DNA of 64,000 nt from Fen-1273 sp963837815. Lineage in GTDB: Bacteria; Bacteroidota; Ignavibacteria; UBA10030; UBA6906. Location of the stretch: contig CAWIOS010000017.1 in assembly GCA_963837815.1 (NCBI GenBank), positions 1-64,000 of the forward strand. Direction: 5' to 3'. A model generated the notes under the pieces. The model was not told where the DNA came from. It worked only from the letters and a program-made list of their open reading frames with translations, and made no database searches. The position numbers and the translations under genes were made by a program. Position 1 is the first letter of the stretch. Each line of letters begins with the position of its first letter. Below, one piece after another: positions 40,708 through 50,446 of this stretch.

Positions 40708-43488
40708 TCAGCGCATATTAGTGGGAATGATTTCGACGTCAAAGTACTTCGCCGGAGCGTTCCAGCCCGAGACCTCAAACCGGAGCCTCGAGGCGAGGGA
40801 TTCCGGCATCGTATTCCGGAGCGTCACCCGTATTTCCTTCGATTCCCCCGGGAGAATCGAAACATAGTTGTCGCTGTACGTCGTCCTGAGGGACCCGGAC
40901 TCCTCGAGAAGGCGCACACGGACGAAAAACGCGAGCATTCCGGTGGGGTTTGAAAGGACGATGTTGTCCGCTCCGTATTTTGCTTCTTTCATCCTCATGC
41001 GGGTCGGGGCGGTGACAACGAGGTCCGCTTTCGGCATCGATTCCATCCCTGTAAATATCCCCGCGTAGTCATCCCCCTTTGCGGACGCCGTGACGGCGAT
41101 CGGATAGAGCGCATCGGAGACCGGCTTCCCGTCCCCCCCCGTGAGAGCGACAGACACGAAGAACGCCTTCCCGTTCATTGTGTCCGGGATCTTCATCTCG
41201 ATACGGCCGATCGTGGACGAACTGTTTGCGGCCCCGGAGGCTGGTCCCGACACTTCGGCGAGCGTCTTCCCCTCCACGCTGAGGAGCTTTGCCTCGTACC
41301 GCGCGCCGGTCACGGGGTCTTCGGTGTCGTTCAGCAGGTGGACATCTGCGGCAAACGTCTCCCCCGGGCTCCAGCGATAGCGCTCGTAGTCGGCGGAAAC
41401 GTGGACCGGGCGGCACGCCCGTTTCTGATAGTAGTAGGAGGGTTTCGGCGTCCCGTACCAGTCGACCATCGACCAGGAGATGCAGGGCCATATGTCGTTG
41501 TACTGCCAGATCAGGAGGCCGCTGTTCTGGAACTTGTGCGCCCTGCAGTATTCCATGTTGAACGAGTTCGCAAGGGCCTGCGCGAGCTCGCTCTTCATTA
41601 TTGCGTCGTGGATCGAGGCCGACGGGCCGAACTCGTCCGCGTAGCGCATGAGCTTTCCCAGAAGCTGGAACCGGACGTTGTACTCCCCGTGGTATTCGAT
41701 ATATGTCGTGTCGAGAGGCCAGAGTTCAGACTCCGGGGTGAACCGAGCGTAGTCCTCCGCCACGGGGAACGTGTTCATCCCCGCCTCGCTCCTGAACGGC
41801 CTGACGATCCTGTAGGCGGAATACGGCTGCTGGCCGTGCCACACCCCCCAGTGGTGATCGTCCCCCTTGTACGGGGAGGCACGGTGGAACTCACGCCCCG
41901 GATCGAGGCTCTTCACGAGCTCCCCGAGGTCGTCGATGACCGCCTTGCTCCCCGCGTCATCCGGGTCGAATTCGTTCCCGCCGCACCAGAACGTCAGGCT
42001 CGGATGATTCCTCAGGCGGTACACCGCGGATTCCGCCCCTTCGAGAAAACTCGGGCGATCGATCTTCGAGAAGTTCTTGTTGCTCAGGAACTCCTGCCAG
42101 GCAAGTATGCCGTACCTGTCGCAGAGCTCATAGAAATCGTCGGTTTCGTACAGCCCGCCCCCCCAGACGCGGAGAAGGTTGAAATTCGCGTCCCGCGCGA
42201 GAGAGAGGAGCCTGTCGTACCGGTCGCGGTCAATCCGGAGAAGCTGGTCCACGGGGATCCAGTTTCCCCCTTTTGCGAACATCTTCCGCCCGTTCACCTG
42301 GAACGTCCAGGGATACGACCCGACGACCTTCCCTAGCGCATACTGGCTCCCCACTTCCGACTTCATCGTCTTGATGTACTCGGCGATATTTTCATTCTCG
42401 ACAAGCTTCAGCTCCCTGATGCCGAATGACACGGACGACTCCTCGGAGACGGCCCCCTCCGCCTCGACCGTCTCGTTAAGCGTATAGAGGCTCTGGGCCC
42501 CCATCCCGTTCGGCCACCAGAGATGGGGATTCTTCACGGCAACCTCAAAATTGAGCCGGCGGCGTTCGCCGGGAGCGAGAGAGAATTCGCCTCCGAAATC
42601 CCCCGCGGTTATCCCTGATTCCTTTTCCCTGATGGTACCGCGCACGGCTCCGTTCTTCTGCGCGCTTGAGACATTACGAACATCCACGGCAACAGTGCAG
42701 ACCACGTCCACGGCGGTGTTTATGCGCGAAACGACGTACGGGTTATCGATACGCAGAGGGCCGGAAATGCGAAGCCGGACCGGCTTCCAGAGACCCACGG
42801 GAACACCGTGCGGGCCCCAGTCCCAGCCGTACATGCACTGGGCGATGGAATAGAGCTGATCGCGCGGTGCGTCCCAGGTAAGCCCGCGCGCCATGAGGTT
42901 ATCACGGGCGTCCGGGGTTGCCTCGAGCCGGACGGCAATCGTATTCGTCCCCCCATATTTCAGGACGCCCGAAACGTCAAACGACCGGGGATTCAACATC
43001 CCTTTCAGGTCGCCCACGCGCGTGCCGTTGAGCCAGACTTCCCCCTGGAATGACGCCCCCTCGAACACGAGGTCTATCCACTTTCCTTTTTCCCCGGCGC
43101 CGAGCGTGAACGACTTGAAGAACCACCATTCCTTAGCCTCAATCCAGAGGGATTTCTCATTATCAAACCCGTAATACGGATCGGGTATCTCTCCGTCCGC
43201 CAGGAGCGCGTTGCGGACTGTGCCGGGGACCTGTGACGGGAGACAGTCCTTCGGCTGCTTCCCCGGGACGTACACCTCCTTCGTGACACCGATCCCCGGA
43301 GAATAGTCCTTCATCTGCCAGGTCCCGTTCAGGTCGGGGAGGACGGCCGCGCGGACACCGGTTTCAGCGGGGGGTGAACCCCCGTTTTCCCGGGCGTGTG
43401 TTCTTCCTGTCGACGCAACGAGGGACGTCAAAATCAGAATGAGCGAGGCGGCGCGCAGCAAGGCGGAACGCGGAGAGAAATGTATCAT
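40708..43488 (-). CDS. GH2 beta-mannosidase-like glycoside hydrolase, secreted
   Basis: A 926-residue protein with an N-terminal signal (LLRAASLILILTSLVASTGR). The jelly-roll domain (SFQGEVWLNGTRVGDLKGMLNPRSFDVS), immunoglobulin-like domains and TIM barrel are in GH2 order. The acid/base is E506 in WCGGNEFD and the nucleophile E568 in FRSEAGMNTFP. The motif MYGWDWGPHGVPVGLWKPVRL and the position of RVWGGGLYETDDFYELCDRYGILAWQEF match beta-mannosidases; exo-beta-glucosaminidase is a possible alternative. It probably acts on mannosides in the periplasm or outside. It converges with the GH78 gene 63 bases away. Confidence 0.9.
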   Translation of the reverse strand: MIHFSPRSALLRAASLILILTSLVASTGRTHARENGGSPPAETGVRAAVLPDLNGTWQMKDYSPGIGVTKEVYVPGKQPKDCLPSQVPGTVRNALLADGEIPDPYYGFDNEKSLWIEAKEWWFFKSFTLGAGEKGKWIDLVFEGASFQGEVWLNGTRVGDLKGMLNPRSFDVSGVLKYGGTNTIAVRLEATPDARDNLMARGLTWDAPRDQLYSIAQCMYGWDWGPHGVPVGLWKPVRLRISGPLRIDNPYVVSRINTAVDVVCTVAVDVRNVSSAQKNGAVRGTIREKESGITAGDFGGEFSLAPGERRRLNFEVAVKNPHLWWPNGMGAQSLYTLNETVEAEGAVSEESSVSFGIRELKLVENENIAEYIKTMKSEVGSQYALGKVVGSYPWTFQVNGRKMFAKGGNWIPVDQLLRIDRDRYDRLLSLARDANFNLLRVWGGGLYETDDFYELCDRYGILAWQEFLSNKNFSKIDRPSFLEGAESAVYRLRNHPSLTFWCGGNEFDPDDAGSKAVIDDLGELVKSLDPGREFHRASPYKGDDHHWGVWHGQQPYSAYRIVRPFRSEAGMNTFPVAEDYARFTPESELWPLDTTYIEYHGEYNVRFQLLGKLMRYADEFGPSASIHDAIMKSELAQALANSFNMEYCRAHKFQNSGLLIWQYNDIWPCISWSMVDWYGTPKPSYYYQKRACRPVHVSADYERYRWSPGETFAADVHLLNDTEDPVTGARYEAKLLSVEGKTLAEVSGPASGAANSSSTIGRIEMKIPDTMNGKAFFVSVALTGGDGKPVSDALYPIAVTASAKGDDYAGIFTGMESMPKADLVVTAPTRMRMKEAKYGADNIVLSNPTGMLAFFVRVRLLEESGSLRTTYSDNYVSILPGESKEIRVTLRNTMPESLASRLRFEVSGWNAPAKYFDVEIIPTNMR

Positions 43489-43543
43489 CGGGGATCCTGT
43501 TATGAGTGTGTCAAGTGTTGTTACTGCATGCGAAGGGAATTCT

Positions 43544-44269
43544 TCAGCGGCGCGCAGAGAGACGGATGGCCCGCCAGACCTGGAACGGGAGCATCGTGTC
43601 GACGGTTTCCCCGGTCGGCCGGGTGGCCCTTGTCTCGACCCCCACGCCTATCAGATCGCCCGGGGCCGCACCGAGACCGTAGGATCCGCCCGCGGGACCC
43701 CGCAGGGGGATGCTGACCTGGCAGAGGAGCGTGTCGGAGAGCTTCACGACGTTCACAACTATCCCTCCGGCGTCTTTCTTCCCGACCCGCTCGTATTCTT
43801 TGTACCCGTCAGTATAGATCTCGAGATCATCACCGGGTCGCCCCTTCCCCGCCCCCTGGAGATCACCCCCGGGACGCGGAGTGTCATCGATGGAGCCCGG
43901 CATGGTCCCCCAGGCAAGCGGATAGCGGATACCGAACCTCCTTGATTCCCCCCCGTTCGGATCGAACCAGATGAATATCCCCTGCTTCAGTATCCTGCCC
44001 TGGAGCCCGGGGTCGGTTGTGATGAATGAGACGTGGAGAAACCCGTCATCGTTCTGAACCGCGAGCGAGGCATCGCGCTCGCCGAGCGAAAAAAGAGACT
44101 CCCGCCATCGCCCGGGATCGGCCCCTCCCTTATCGTCGAGCCACGTGCTCTGCAATGCGAGTGACATGCAGCCCGTGATCAAGAGGGAGAGGGAAGCGGC
44201 GCCGAGAATCGCAAGGGGGCGCAGGGGCGGGGGAGCCGGGAGGTATGTCCCGGAAGAGGTCTCGTTCAA
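43544..44269 (-). CDS. Lipoprotein of unknown function
   Basis: About 241 residues. The best start is a TTG at 44267-44269 with GGAG five bases upstream, giving a short polar lead, then PLRPLAILGAASLSLLITGC with lipobox LITGC. The mature part is beta-rich: DASLAVQNDDGFLHVSFITTDPGLQGRILKQGIFIWFDPNGG, RRFGIRYPLAWG, GIVVNVVKLSDTLLCQVSIPLRG. This resembles a carbohydrate-binding/DOMON-like or sugar-binding sandwich, but I cannot name a family. The frame is open far upstream, but that part is the shadow of the membrane-protein gene at 44284. Confidence 0.65.
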   Translation of the reverse strand: MNETSSGTYLPAPPPLRPLAILGAASLSLLITGCMSLALQSTWLDDKGGADPGRWRESLFSLGERDASLAVQNDDGFLHVSFITTDPGLQGRILKQGIFIWFDPNGGESRRFGIRYPLAWGTMPGSIDDTPRPGGDLQGAGKGRPGDDLEIYTDGYKEYERVGKKDAGGIVVNVVKLSDTLLCQVSIPLRGPAGGSYGLGAAPGDLIGVGVETRATRPTGETVDTMLPFQVWRAIRLSARR

Positions 44270-44283
44270 GGATGCTCCGCGGA

Positions 44284-44730
44284 TTATGAGGGAACCTGCG
44301 CTGCCGCAACCGGAGGCGCGACGAGAAGCATCGCGGAAAACCCCGCGATCTTCGCCCAGTAAAGGATCCAGCAGACAATGGCCCCTAACACGCTCAGTAT
44401 GCCCAGGAGCGGGATGATCGCGCCGACGGAAAGTATGCACCAGGCGAAACCGATATTCTTTCCGGGGGACGGTTCTACGGGGACGTTCCGCTTCCTGAAC
44501 TCCCGCTCGAGCGTCGCGGCAACTTCCTTGACAAGTATGAAGTCCCACACGAGGTTGAACAGGGGGATGAGCATGAGCCAGGTCATGCCCGGCGTCATCG
44601 TCCGGTTTTCCGGGGCGCACCGCAGGATCGCTTTTCGCATCGAGAGTATGAAGAATACTTCGGGAATGAGCACGGCGCCCATGCATATCATGACGAACAT
44701 GAATATTCCGGCCAAGCTTAAGATTCCCAT
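44284..44730 (-). CDS. Small integral membrane protein (DUF4328-like)
   Basis: A 148-residue protein with about four hydrophobic helices: LSLAGIFMFVMICMGAVLIPEVFFIL, MTWLMLIPLFNLVWDFILVKEVAATL, ILSVGAIIPLLGILSVLGAIVCWILYW. The polar insert ATLEREFRKRNVPVEPSPGKNIGFAWCIL is similar to DUF4328-type proteins. AGGAA lies eight bases before the ATG. The lipoprotein gene starts about 15 bases downstream of its stop, so the two probably form an operon. Function unknown. Confidence 0.75.
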   Translation of the reverse strand: MGILSLAGIFMFVMICMGAVLIPEVFFILSMRKAILRCAPENRTMTPGMTWLMLIPLFNLVWDFILVKEVAATLEREFRKRNVPVEPSPGKNIGFAWCILSVGAIIPLLGILSVLGAIVCWILYWAKIAGFSAMLLVAPPVAAAQVPS

Positions 44731-44888
44731 GGGTGTCGTTCCTGGCTGTGTGGAGATACAGAAGTGATGTACGAACGTACGGCGGCGGCGTCACATAATC
44801 AAGTTCCTCCCCGGCGCCCGGCTTTGTATTTGTCGGTTCGAAACACTATCTACTGTAGGGGCGCTGGAAGAAACGAAGAAAAGACGGG

Positions 44889-45149
44889 GTGAAGTTCTCC
44901 ATGCCCGTTCTTGATACGGTGCTCCTCTCCGCGGTTGCCCACCCGTATCATGAGGATCACTCCATCGAGGAGATCGCCGGAAGAGTGGGCATCAGGGTGA
45001 CAGGCCGACACACGGCGATCGGGGACGCAATCGCGACCGGCGAGCTCTTTCTTAAGTTGATTCCCCTCCTGGCCGAATTGGGGATTCACACGCTCCGACC
45101 GGCGCAGGTTGCGTGCAGGAGAATCCCGCTCATGAAGCACAGGTACTGA
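44889..45149 (+). pseudogene. DNA polymerase III epsilon-like 3'-5' exonuclease, C-terminal remnant
   Basis: The frame reads VLDTVLLSAVAHPYHEDHSIEEIAGRVGIRVTGRHTAIGDAIATGELFLKLIPLLAELG, matching the final exonuclease segment with the ExoIII-type H-x4-D (RHTAIGD) of DEDDh nucleases. The first two thirds, including the DExD motif near the N-terminus, are absent, and no start belongs to such a gene. Exonucleases of this kind are usually encoded beside acs and CBS/DUF294 genes, which lie 1.6 kb to the right on the opposite strand. An S41 protease gene begins 11 bases after this fragment. Confidence 0.72.
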
Positions 45150-45160
45150 CCGGAGATCAT

Positions 45161-46771
45161 ATGGAAAAGAGGACGAAAACAGCCATCGGTCTGGCTGCCC
45201 TGGCGTTTGTGTTGATCATGATCGCGCTCAGCGGAGACTTTCTTTTTGAAGAGCGTATCGTTGTCTATCTTGTCCCATTCGTTCCCGTCGGGAGTTATAT
45301 ACTTCTCCTCTATTTCGTCGCACGAATACGCAAGCACCCCGTGGCACTGGAGGGGCGCGTGAGAAGAATCCTCATCGCGTGCTCGATATTCCATTTGCTG
45401 TTGACCGGCGCATATCTGTACTGCGTCTGGCCGCGCACCTATGAAAGGGCCGAGGCAGTCGATGACATCGGCTACTTCGTGAAAACACTGGAAGACGTTC
45501 ATCCCAATCTCTACGACCGTATTCCAAAGGATGAATTCGCGGACTCCGTCAGGAGTGTCGAGAGAGGGTTACAGGCCCGCGTGGGCGAGCATGATCTCTT
45601 TGTGGACTTGTGCCGGCTTGGAGCGCTTGTCAGGGACGGTCACACGGGAAACGCCTACGACTTCTTCATGAGGAGGGGGAATCTCCTCTTCCGGAGAATA
45701 TTCCCGTACAGGATCAGAGTGGAGAACGACAGGATTCTCGTCACGGGGAACTATTCATACAGGGACGGCATTCCGGAAGGGTCGGAAATCCTCCGGATCA
45801 ACGGGCTGACTGCGGCCGCATTCGTCATGGAGATGGGCCGGATGGTGAGCTACGAAACGCTCCCGTACCGGAATACTCTCGCGGCGAACCCGGTGCTTAT
45901 CGCCGTGTGGAATGACTTCAAGGGATACGAAATTCACTTCCGGCTGCCGGAGAGTGGTGAGATGCGGACGGTGAACGCCGCCGGAGGGATATATGCCAGG
46001 ATCCAGTTCATCAGGAGCCTGACCGCAATCAGGCGGCCGTACGAATTCCAAGTGATCAAGGACAGCATCGGGTATATCGGATATTACCGCTGCAACGACC
46101 CGGAGCGGTTCACAGTATTCCTGAAGGAGACCTTCGGGGTCGTGAAAAGCAGGAGGATATCGCATCTCATCATCGACGCGCGTGAAAACGGAGGGGGAAA
46201 TTCGGCGCTTGACGATGAATTCATGCAGTATATCTCACCCATGCCGTTTAGAACTTTTGACAGTGTCGAGACCAGGGTGAGTTCCGAGATCCTCGCGTGG
46301 CATCCTGACTGGATAGACTCGACGGAACAAGTGCCCGGGAAGAAGTTTGCGAGTGCTGAAATCCCATTGACTCCCCTCCGGGAGAATCCCCTCAGATTTT
46401 CGGGCGATTGCATACTTCTTGCAGGGAGAAGCACGTTTTCGAGCGCTGCCGCATTCGCGGCCGCGTTCAAGTGTTTTCATGCCGGGGTGATCGTCGGGGC
46501 CGAGACGGGAGGGATAACCGTCTGTTATGGAGACCTGTATAAGTTTTCGCTTCCCCGTACAGGATTCGGATTTGCCGTTTCATGGAAGAAGTTCTGGAAC
46601 GCGTGCGGCGTCGACAACCGGAGAGGGGTGATCCCGGATTACCCGGTCGAAGGCACAATCGAGGATGAGAAGACGGGGCGGGATGCAGTGCTGGAGTACG
46701 CCCTGGGCCTTGCGCGAAAGAGTCCCGCGGAACGTGCTTCCCTGCGACAGGAATCAGCGAAGGCCGAGTGA
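45161..46771 (+). CDS. Membrane-anchored S41-family protease
   Basis: About 536 residues from ATG 45161 (GGAG upstream). Three N-terminal helices (TAIGLAALAFVLIMIALSGDFLF, IVVYLVPFVPVGSYILLLYFVA, ILIACSIFHLLLTGAYLY) anchor it. A TSP-type N-domain follows (YFVKTLEDVHPNLYDRIPKDEF, LVRDGHTGN), then a PDZ-like part (IPEGSEILRINGLTA), and an S41 core with HLIIDARENGGGNSALDDEFMQYI. The nucleophile region is LLAGRSTFSSAAAFAAAFK, the usual Ser with a Lys general base, and VGAETGGITVCYGD. C-terminal-processing-like proteases cleave periplasmic proteins. The 3' end overlaps the convergent DUF294 gene by 18 bases. Confidence 0.85.
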   Translation: MEKRTKTAIGLAALAFVLIMIALSGDFLFEERIVVYLVPFVPVGSYILLLYFVARIRKHPVALEGRVRRILIACSIFHLLLTGAYLYCVWPRTYERAEAVDDIGYFVKTLEDVHPNLYDRIPKDEFADSVRSVERGLQARVGEHDLFVDLCRLGALVRDGHTGNAYDFFMRRGNLLFRRIFPYRIRVENDRILVTGNYSYRDGIPEGSEILRINGLTAAAFVMEMGRMVSYETLPYRNTLAANPVLIAVWNDFKGYEIHFRLPESGEMRTVNAAGGIYARIQFIRSLTAIRRPYEFQVIKDSIGYIGYYRCNDPERFTVFLKETFGVVKSRRISHLIIDARENGGGNSALDDEFMQYISPMPFRTFDSVETRVSSEILAWHPDWIDSTEQVPGKKFASAEIPLTPLRENPLRFSGDCILLAGRSTFSSAAAFAAAFKCFHAGVIVGAETGGITVCYGDLYKFSLPRTGFGFAVSWKKFWNACGVDNRRGVIPDYPVEGTIEDEKTGRDAVLEYALGLARKSPAERASLRQESAKAE

Positions 46772-48262
46772 ATCGAGCTGGTAGCGGACCTGCACGAGCT
46801 TGAGGAGTGACGACACCGAGCCGAGGAGAAACCTGAGACGGCGCATCTCCATTTTGCTCATCTTTCTGAGGTCGAGATATCTCCCCGCGTCATTCCCTTT
46901 CGTGGTATAGAGAACCCTGTACCGCATGAAGAGCTCGTAGGCTTCAACGACGTCCGGCCTGATCCGCTCAATCGCGCGGTCGCCGGCAGCCATGGTTTCG
47001 AGCCGGTCCAGCGTCCCCGTGAGCGCGTGAACCCCCCTGTCAAGCGCAAGGACGCGCACCGCTTCCGTCACCGGCTTCATGGCGCGAAGCTTCAGGTCGA
47101 AGCATCCCCTGTAGGATCCCTTCTTCTCGACGTTGAGCCGCTCCCAGAGTCCCGTGGCGGGGGGATTATGGGCCGCATTCTTCGCCATGAGTATGAGCGA
47201 ACTCCTGTCAGCCACGATCTCCGACGTGATGCGCTCCCTGAGCCCGCGGGCAAGCTCAACATCTCCGCACGCAGGCCTGAAATCGAAAAAGGTGGCAGCG
47301 TTGAGAAGGGCCTCTTCGTTCGGCACGCGTATCCACGAGTGGATCCGCTCCAGCCACCCGGAAAGAGGACGGCACCACTCCGGGTTGACCGCCATGTCGT
47401 TCCCGGGGCAGGGCGCGAACCCGCATGAGGCGAGTCCCGAAGTGACTTCGCCGGCAAGACGGAGGAAATACGCCCGGGTTGATTCTCTCTCCCCTTCCGG
47501 CGGATCCGCGTAGACCAGCGCCGAGTCCTGGTCGGTCTGCACGAGCTGCTCCCTCCTCCCGTCGCTTCCGAGAGAAAGCCAGCAGAACTCCGATGCCGGG
47601 CGCGGAAGCCCGCCGGAGTCGAGCGTGCGCACGGCGAGCGATATCAGACGGGTGACAAGCGCGTCATTGATCTCGGCGATCATGTCGGCGACGAACCGGA
47701 CGGATATCCCGCGCGACACGTATTGCGAGACGAGCTCGTCCCCCCTCTCACGGAGCAGGGCAAGTGCAGCGACATCCTCCGCCCCCGCGATTTCTTTCGC
47801 CAGGACAGCAGGATTGTTCCCGTGTATCAGGACGACGTCGTGCTCGGAGATGATGCCGATGACGGCGGAGCCGGACGTTCCGTCCTCCGTGATGCACAGG
47901 TGCCTTGTCCCCCTCCGCATCATCGTGATTATCGTGCCGGCCGCCGTATTTCTCACGGGGACCGTGACGACGGGGGTGCTCATGATCGACCGGACAAGCC
48001 CGTCCGGGGGGAGCCCCCCGGCGACGACCTTGTTCCTGAGGTCGGCGTCAGTGACGATCCCGAGGGGACACCGGCGTTGATCGACGACGACGATGGACCC
48101 GACGTTCCGCTCCGACATGAGCGCCGCGGCGTCGCGGATTGTCGTACCCGTCCCGCAGGTCACGACTTCGCGGATGCCCCTGACGGGGAGAGCCCCGTCA
48201 TCCTTCATGACCGCGTCGTCGCCGCCGTCGTCAGATGCTGGAATGCCGGATTGGTCCGCCAT
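46754..48262 (-). CDS. CBS-domain protein with DUF294 nucleotidyltransferase-like domain
   Basis: A 502-residue cytoplasmic protein. Two CBS domains (GTTIRDAAALMSERNVGSIVVVD, LGIVTDADLRNKVVA; then TPVVTVPVRNTAAGTIITMMRRGTRHLCI) likely bind an adenine nucleotide. A nucleotidyltransferase-like domain follows with SLGSDGRREQLVQTDQDSALVY, the GlnD-type GS(x)GR...D-x-D motif, and then the C-terminal DUF294 helical part. Such proteins are typically encoded with acetyl-CoA synthetase, as here, where the acs stop is 3 bases upstream. They are thought to sense nucleotide state; a uridylyltransferase activity is only presumed. Confidence 0.9.
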   Translation of the reverse strand: MADQSGIPASDDGGDDAVMKDDGALPVRGIREVVTCGTGTTIRDAAALMSERNVGSIVVVDQRRCPLGIVTDADLRNKVVAGGLPPDGLVRSIMSTPVVTVPVRNTAAGTIITMMRRGTRHLCITEDGTSGSAVIGIISEHDVVLIHGNNPAVLAKEIAGAEDVAALALLRERGDELVSQYVSRGISVRFVADMIAEINDALVTRLISLAVRTLDSGGLPRPASEFCWLSLGSDGRREQLVQTDQDSALVYADPPEGERESTRAYFLRLAGEVTSGLASCGFAPCPGNDMAVNPEWCRPLSGWLERIHSWIRVPNEEALLNAATFFDFRPACGDVELARGLRERITSEIVADRSSLILMAKNAAHNPPATGLWERLNVEKKGSYRGCFDLKLRAMKPVTEAVRVLALDRGVHALTGTLDRLETMAAGDRAIERIRPDVVEAYELFMRYRVLYTTKGNDAGRYLDLRKMSKMEMRRLRFLLGSVSSLLKLVQVRYQLDSLGLR

Positions 48263-48265
48263 GCC

Positions 48266-50176
48266 CTATTCTTCGAGCGTTGTCAGATCCCCTTCCTCCA
48301 TGCCGAGCGCGCGCGCCTTGAGCACCCTGCGCATGATCTTCCCGGAGCGCGTTTTCGGAAGCGACTGGACAAAATCGATGGTCTCCGGCTTCGCGATCGG
48401 TCCCACTTCGTGCGCGATGTGAGCCTTGAGCTCATCGACAAGCGTGTCGGTCTTGATCGCGTTCGCCTTGAGTATTACGTACGCGTGTATTGCAACCCCT
48501 TTGATTTCGTGCGGGAGTCCGATCACGGCCGCTTCCGCCACCGAGGGGTGGCTGACAAACGCGGATTCCAGCTCCGCGGTCCCCAGCCGGTACCCGCTCA
48601 CTTTTATGACGTCGTCGACGCGGCCGATCACCCAGAAGTAGCCGTCTTCATCCTTCCGGGCGGAGTCCCCGGCCGTATACATCCCCGGGTAGCGGCTCCA
48701 GTAGGTCTTGACGTACCGGTCCGGGTCCTTGTACACAGTGCGGAGCATTGCCGGCCACGGTTTCTTCAGGACGAGGAACCCCTCCTCACCCGGCTTCACG
48801 GACCTCCCTTCCTCGTCGACGACGTCCGCTTCGACGCCGAAATACGGGCGCGAGGCCGATCCGGGCTTCAGGGTCATCGCAGGCATCGGCGTGATCATGA
48901 ACATCCCCGTTTCCGTCTGCCACCAGGTGTCCATGATCGGGCACTTTTCCTTCCCGATGTTCTTGTGGAACCAGCGCCACGCCTCGGGGTTTATCGGTTC
49001 TCCGACGGATCCGAGAAGCCGGAGCGATGAGAGATCGTGCCTGTTAGGCCACGCCTGTCCGAACCGCATGAGTCCGCGTATCGCCGTGGGAGTCGTGTAC
49101 ATGACCGACACGCCGTACTTCTCCACGATGGCCCACCACCGGTCAGGGAACGGGAAGGTCGGAGCCCCTTCGTACATCACGGACGTTGCGCCTGCGATCA
49201 GGGGAGCGTACACGATGTACGAATGCCCGGTCACCCACCCGGGATCCGCGGTGCACCACCACCGGTCCTCTTCCTTGATGTCGAACACGTCCTTGAACGT
49301 CGCATAGACCCCCACCTGGTACCCGCCGTGCGTGTGGACGATCGCCTTCGGCTTCCCCGTCGTCCCGGAGGTGTAGAGAATGTAGAGGGGATCCTCGGCG
49401 TCCATCACCTCGGTCTCGCACCGCTGCGAGTTCCGGACAAGAGGCATCGCCATCAGGTCGTGGTACCAGTAGTCACGGCCGGCCTCCATCGCCACCTCTT
49501 TCCCCGTGTTGCGTATGACGACGACGTTTTCCGGGGCCCCGGTCCGCTTGAGGGCCTCGTCGACGATGTTTTTCAGCTCGATCACCTTGCCGTTCATGTA
49601 GCCGCCGTCGGCGGTCACGATGACTTTCGATTCGCTGTCCTCGATCCTCCCGTGCAGAGCCTCGACGGAGAACCCTCCGTATACGACGGAATGGACCGCG
49701 CCGATCTTGGCCGTTGCCAGCATCGCGATCACCGTCTCGGGGATGCGGGGCATGTAGATCGTGACACGGTCCCCCTTGTTGACCCCCATGCTCTTCAGGA
49801 CGTTGGCAAACTTGCACACTTCACGCGCCAGGGCGTGGTAGGAAAACGTCCGGACGTCCCCTTTCTCGCTCTCCCAGATGAGCGCGAGCTTGTTCCTCCG
49901 CCAGGTGCGGACGTGGCGGTCGATGGCATTGGCCACGATGTTCGTCTTCCCCCCGACAAACCACTTGAAAAACGGCTTGTCGGAATCGTCGAGCACTTTG
50001 TCCCACTTCTTGTACCATGAGAGCTCCTCCGCGCGCTTCGCCCAGTACGCCTCAATGTCCCGTTCCGCTTCCTTCCGCACGGCTTCGGGATCGGGAACGT
50101 TGGCCTGCGCGACGATCTCGGCGGACGGCGCATACGATTCGCCTTTGAGGGGCGTTACAATGTTACCGGCGGACAT
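48266..50176 (-). CDS. acs: Acetate--CoA ligase (acetyl-CoA synthetase)
   Basis: A 636-residue AMP-forming ligase from ATG 50174-50176, preceded by AGGAGG; an in-frame extension toward 50434 lacks homology. Landmarks are YTSGTTGKPKAIVHTHGGY (P-loop), WWCTADPGWVTGHSYIVYAPL, DTWWQTETGM, YTAGDSARKDEDGYFWVIGRVDDVIKVSGYRLGTAELE and the C-terminal KTRSGKIMRR, whose Lys is the catalytic residue subject to acetylation in characterised Acs. It makes acetyl-CoA from acetate, ATP and CoA. It forms an operon with the CBS/DUF294 gene downstream, and shares a 270-base divergent region with the TPR gene. Confidence 0.97.
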   Translation of the reverse strand: MSAGNIVTPLKGESYAPSAEIVAQANVPDPEAVRKEAERDIEAYWAKRAEELSWYKKWDKVLDDSDKPFFKWFVGGKTNIVANAIDRHVRTWRRNKLALIWESEKGDVRTFSYHALAREVCKFANVLKSMGVNKGDRVTIYMPRIPETVIAMLATAKIGAVHSVVYGGFSVEALHGRIEDSESKVIVTADGGYMNGKVIELKNIVDEALKRTGAPENVVVIRNTGKEVAMEAGRDYWYHDLMAMPLVRNSQRCETEVMDAEDPLYILYTSGTTGKPKAIVHTHGGYQVGVYATFKDVFDIKEEDRWWCTADPGWVTGHSYIVYAPLIAGATSVMYEGAPTFPFPDRWWAIVEKYGVSVMYTTPTAIRGLMRFGQAWPNRHDLSSLRLLGSVGEPINPEAWRWFHKNIGKEKCPIMDTWWQTETGMFMITPMPAMTLKPGSASRPYFGVEADVVDEEGRSVKPGEEGFLVLKKPWPAMLRTVYKDPDRYVKTYWSRYPGMYTAGDSARKDEDGYFWVIGRVDDVIKVSGYRLGTAELESAFVSHPSVAEAAVIGLPHEIKGVAIHAYVILKANAIKTDTLVDELKAHIAHEVGPIAKPETIDFVQSLPKTRSGKIMRRVLKARALGMEEGDLTTLEE

Positions 50177-50446
50177 AGTCCGGCCCTCCTTATGGTTGGA
50201 TGAATTGAAAAGTATAGACACGACGGCGCTGAAAAGCAATGATGCAAGAGGCACCAAAACCGGCCGCGTTACGCCGTCCTCCCGCGCGCGGCGTCCGTCC
50301 CGGGCATTCGACAATCCGTCCCGTCCCCGAGAAAGGCCCGTCCGTCCCACCCCCTCCCCACCCGGCACATTCTGATTGTTCGGCATCGCTTGAATTGAGT
50401 ATCCTTGCATCGTCCACTTTCCCATACACACCATCCGGAGGCATTC

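Noticed and set aside
44270..44794. N-terminal extension of the 43544 lipoprotein frame
   Set aside because: It is a shadow of the membrane-protein gene on the same strand (44284-44730) and would bury the lipobox.
47723..50020. Two long plus-strand frames opposite CBS/DUF294 and acs
   Set aside because: Antisense shadows of genes with well-conserved active-site motifs.
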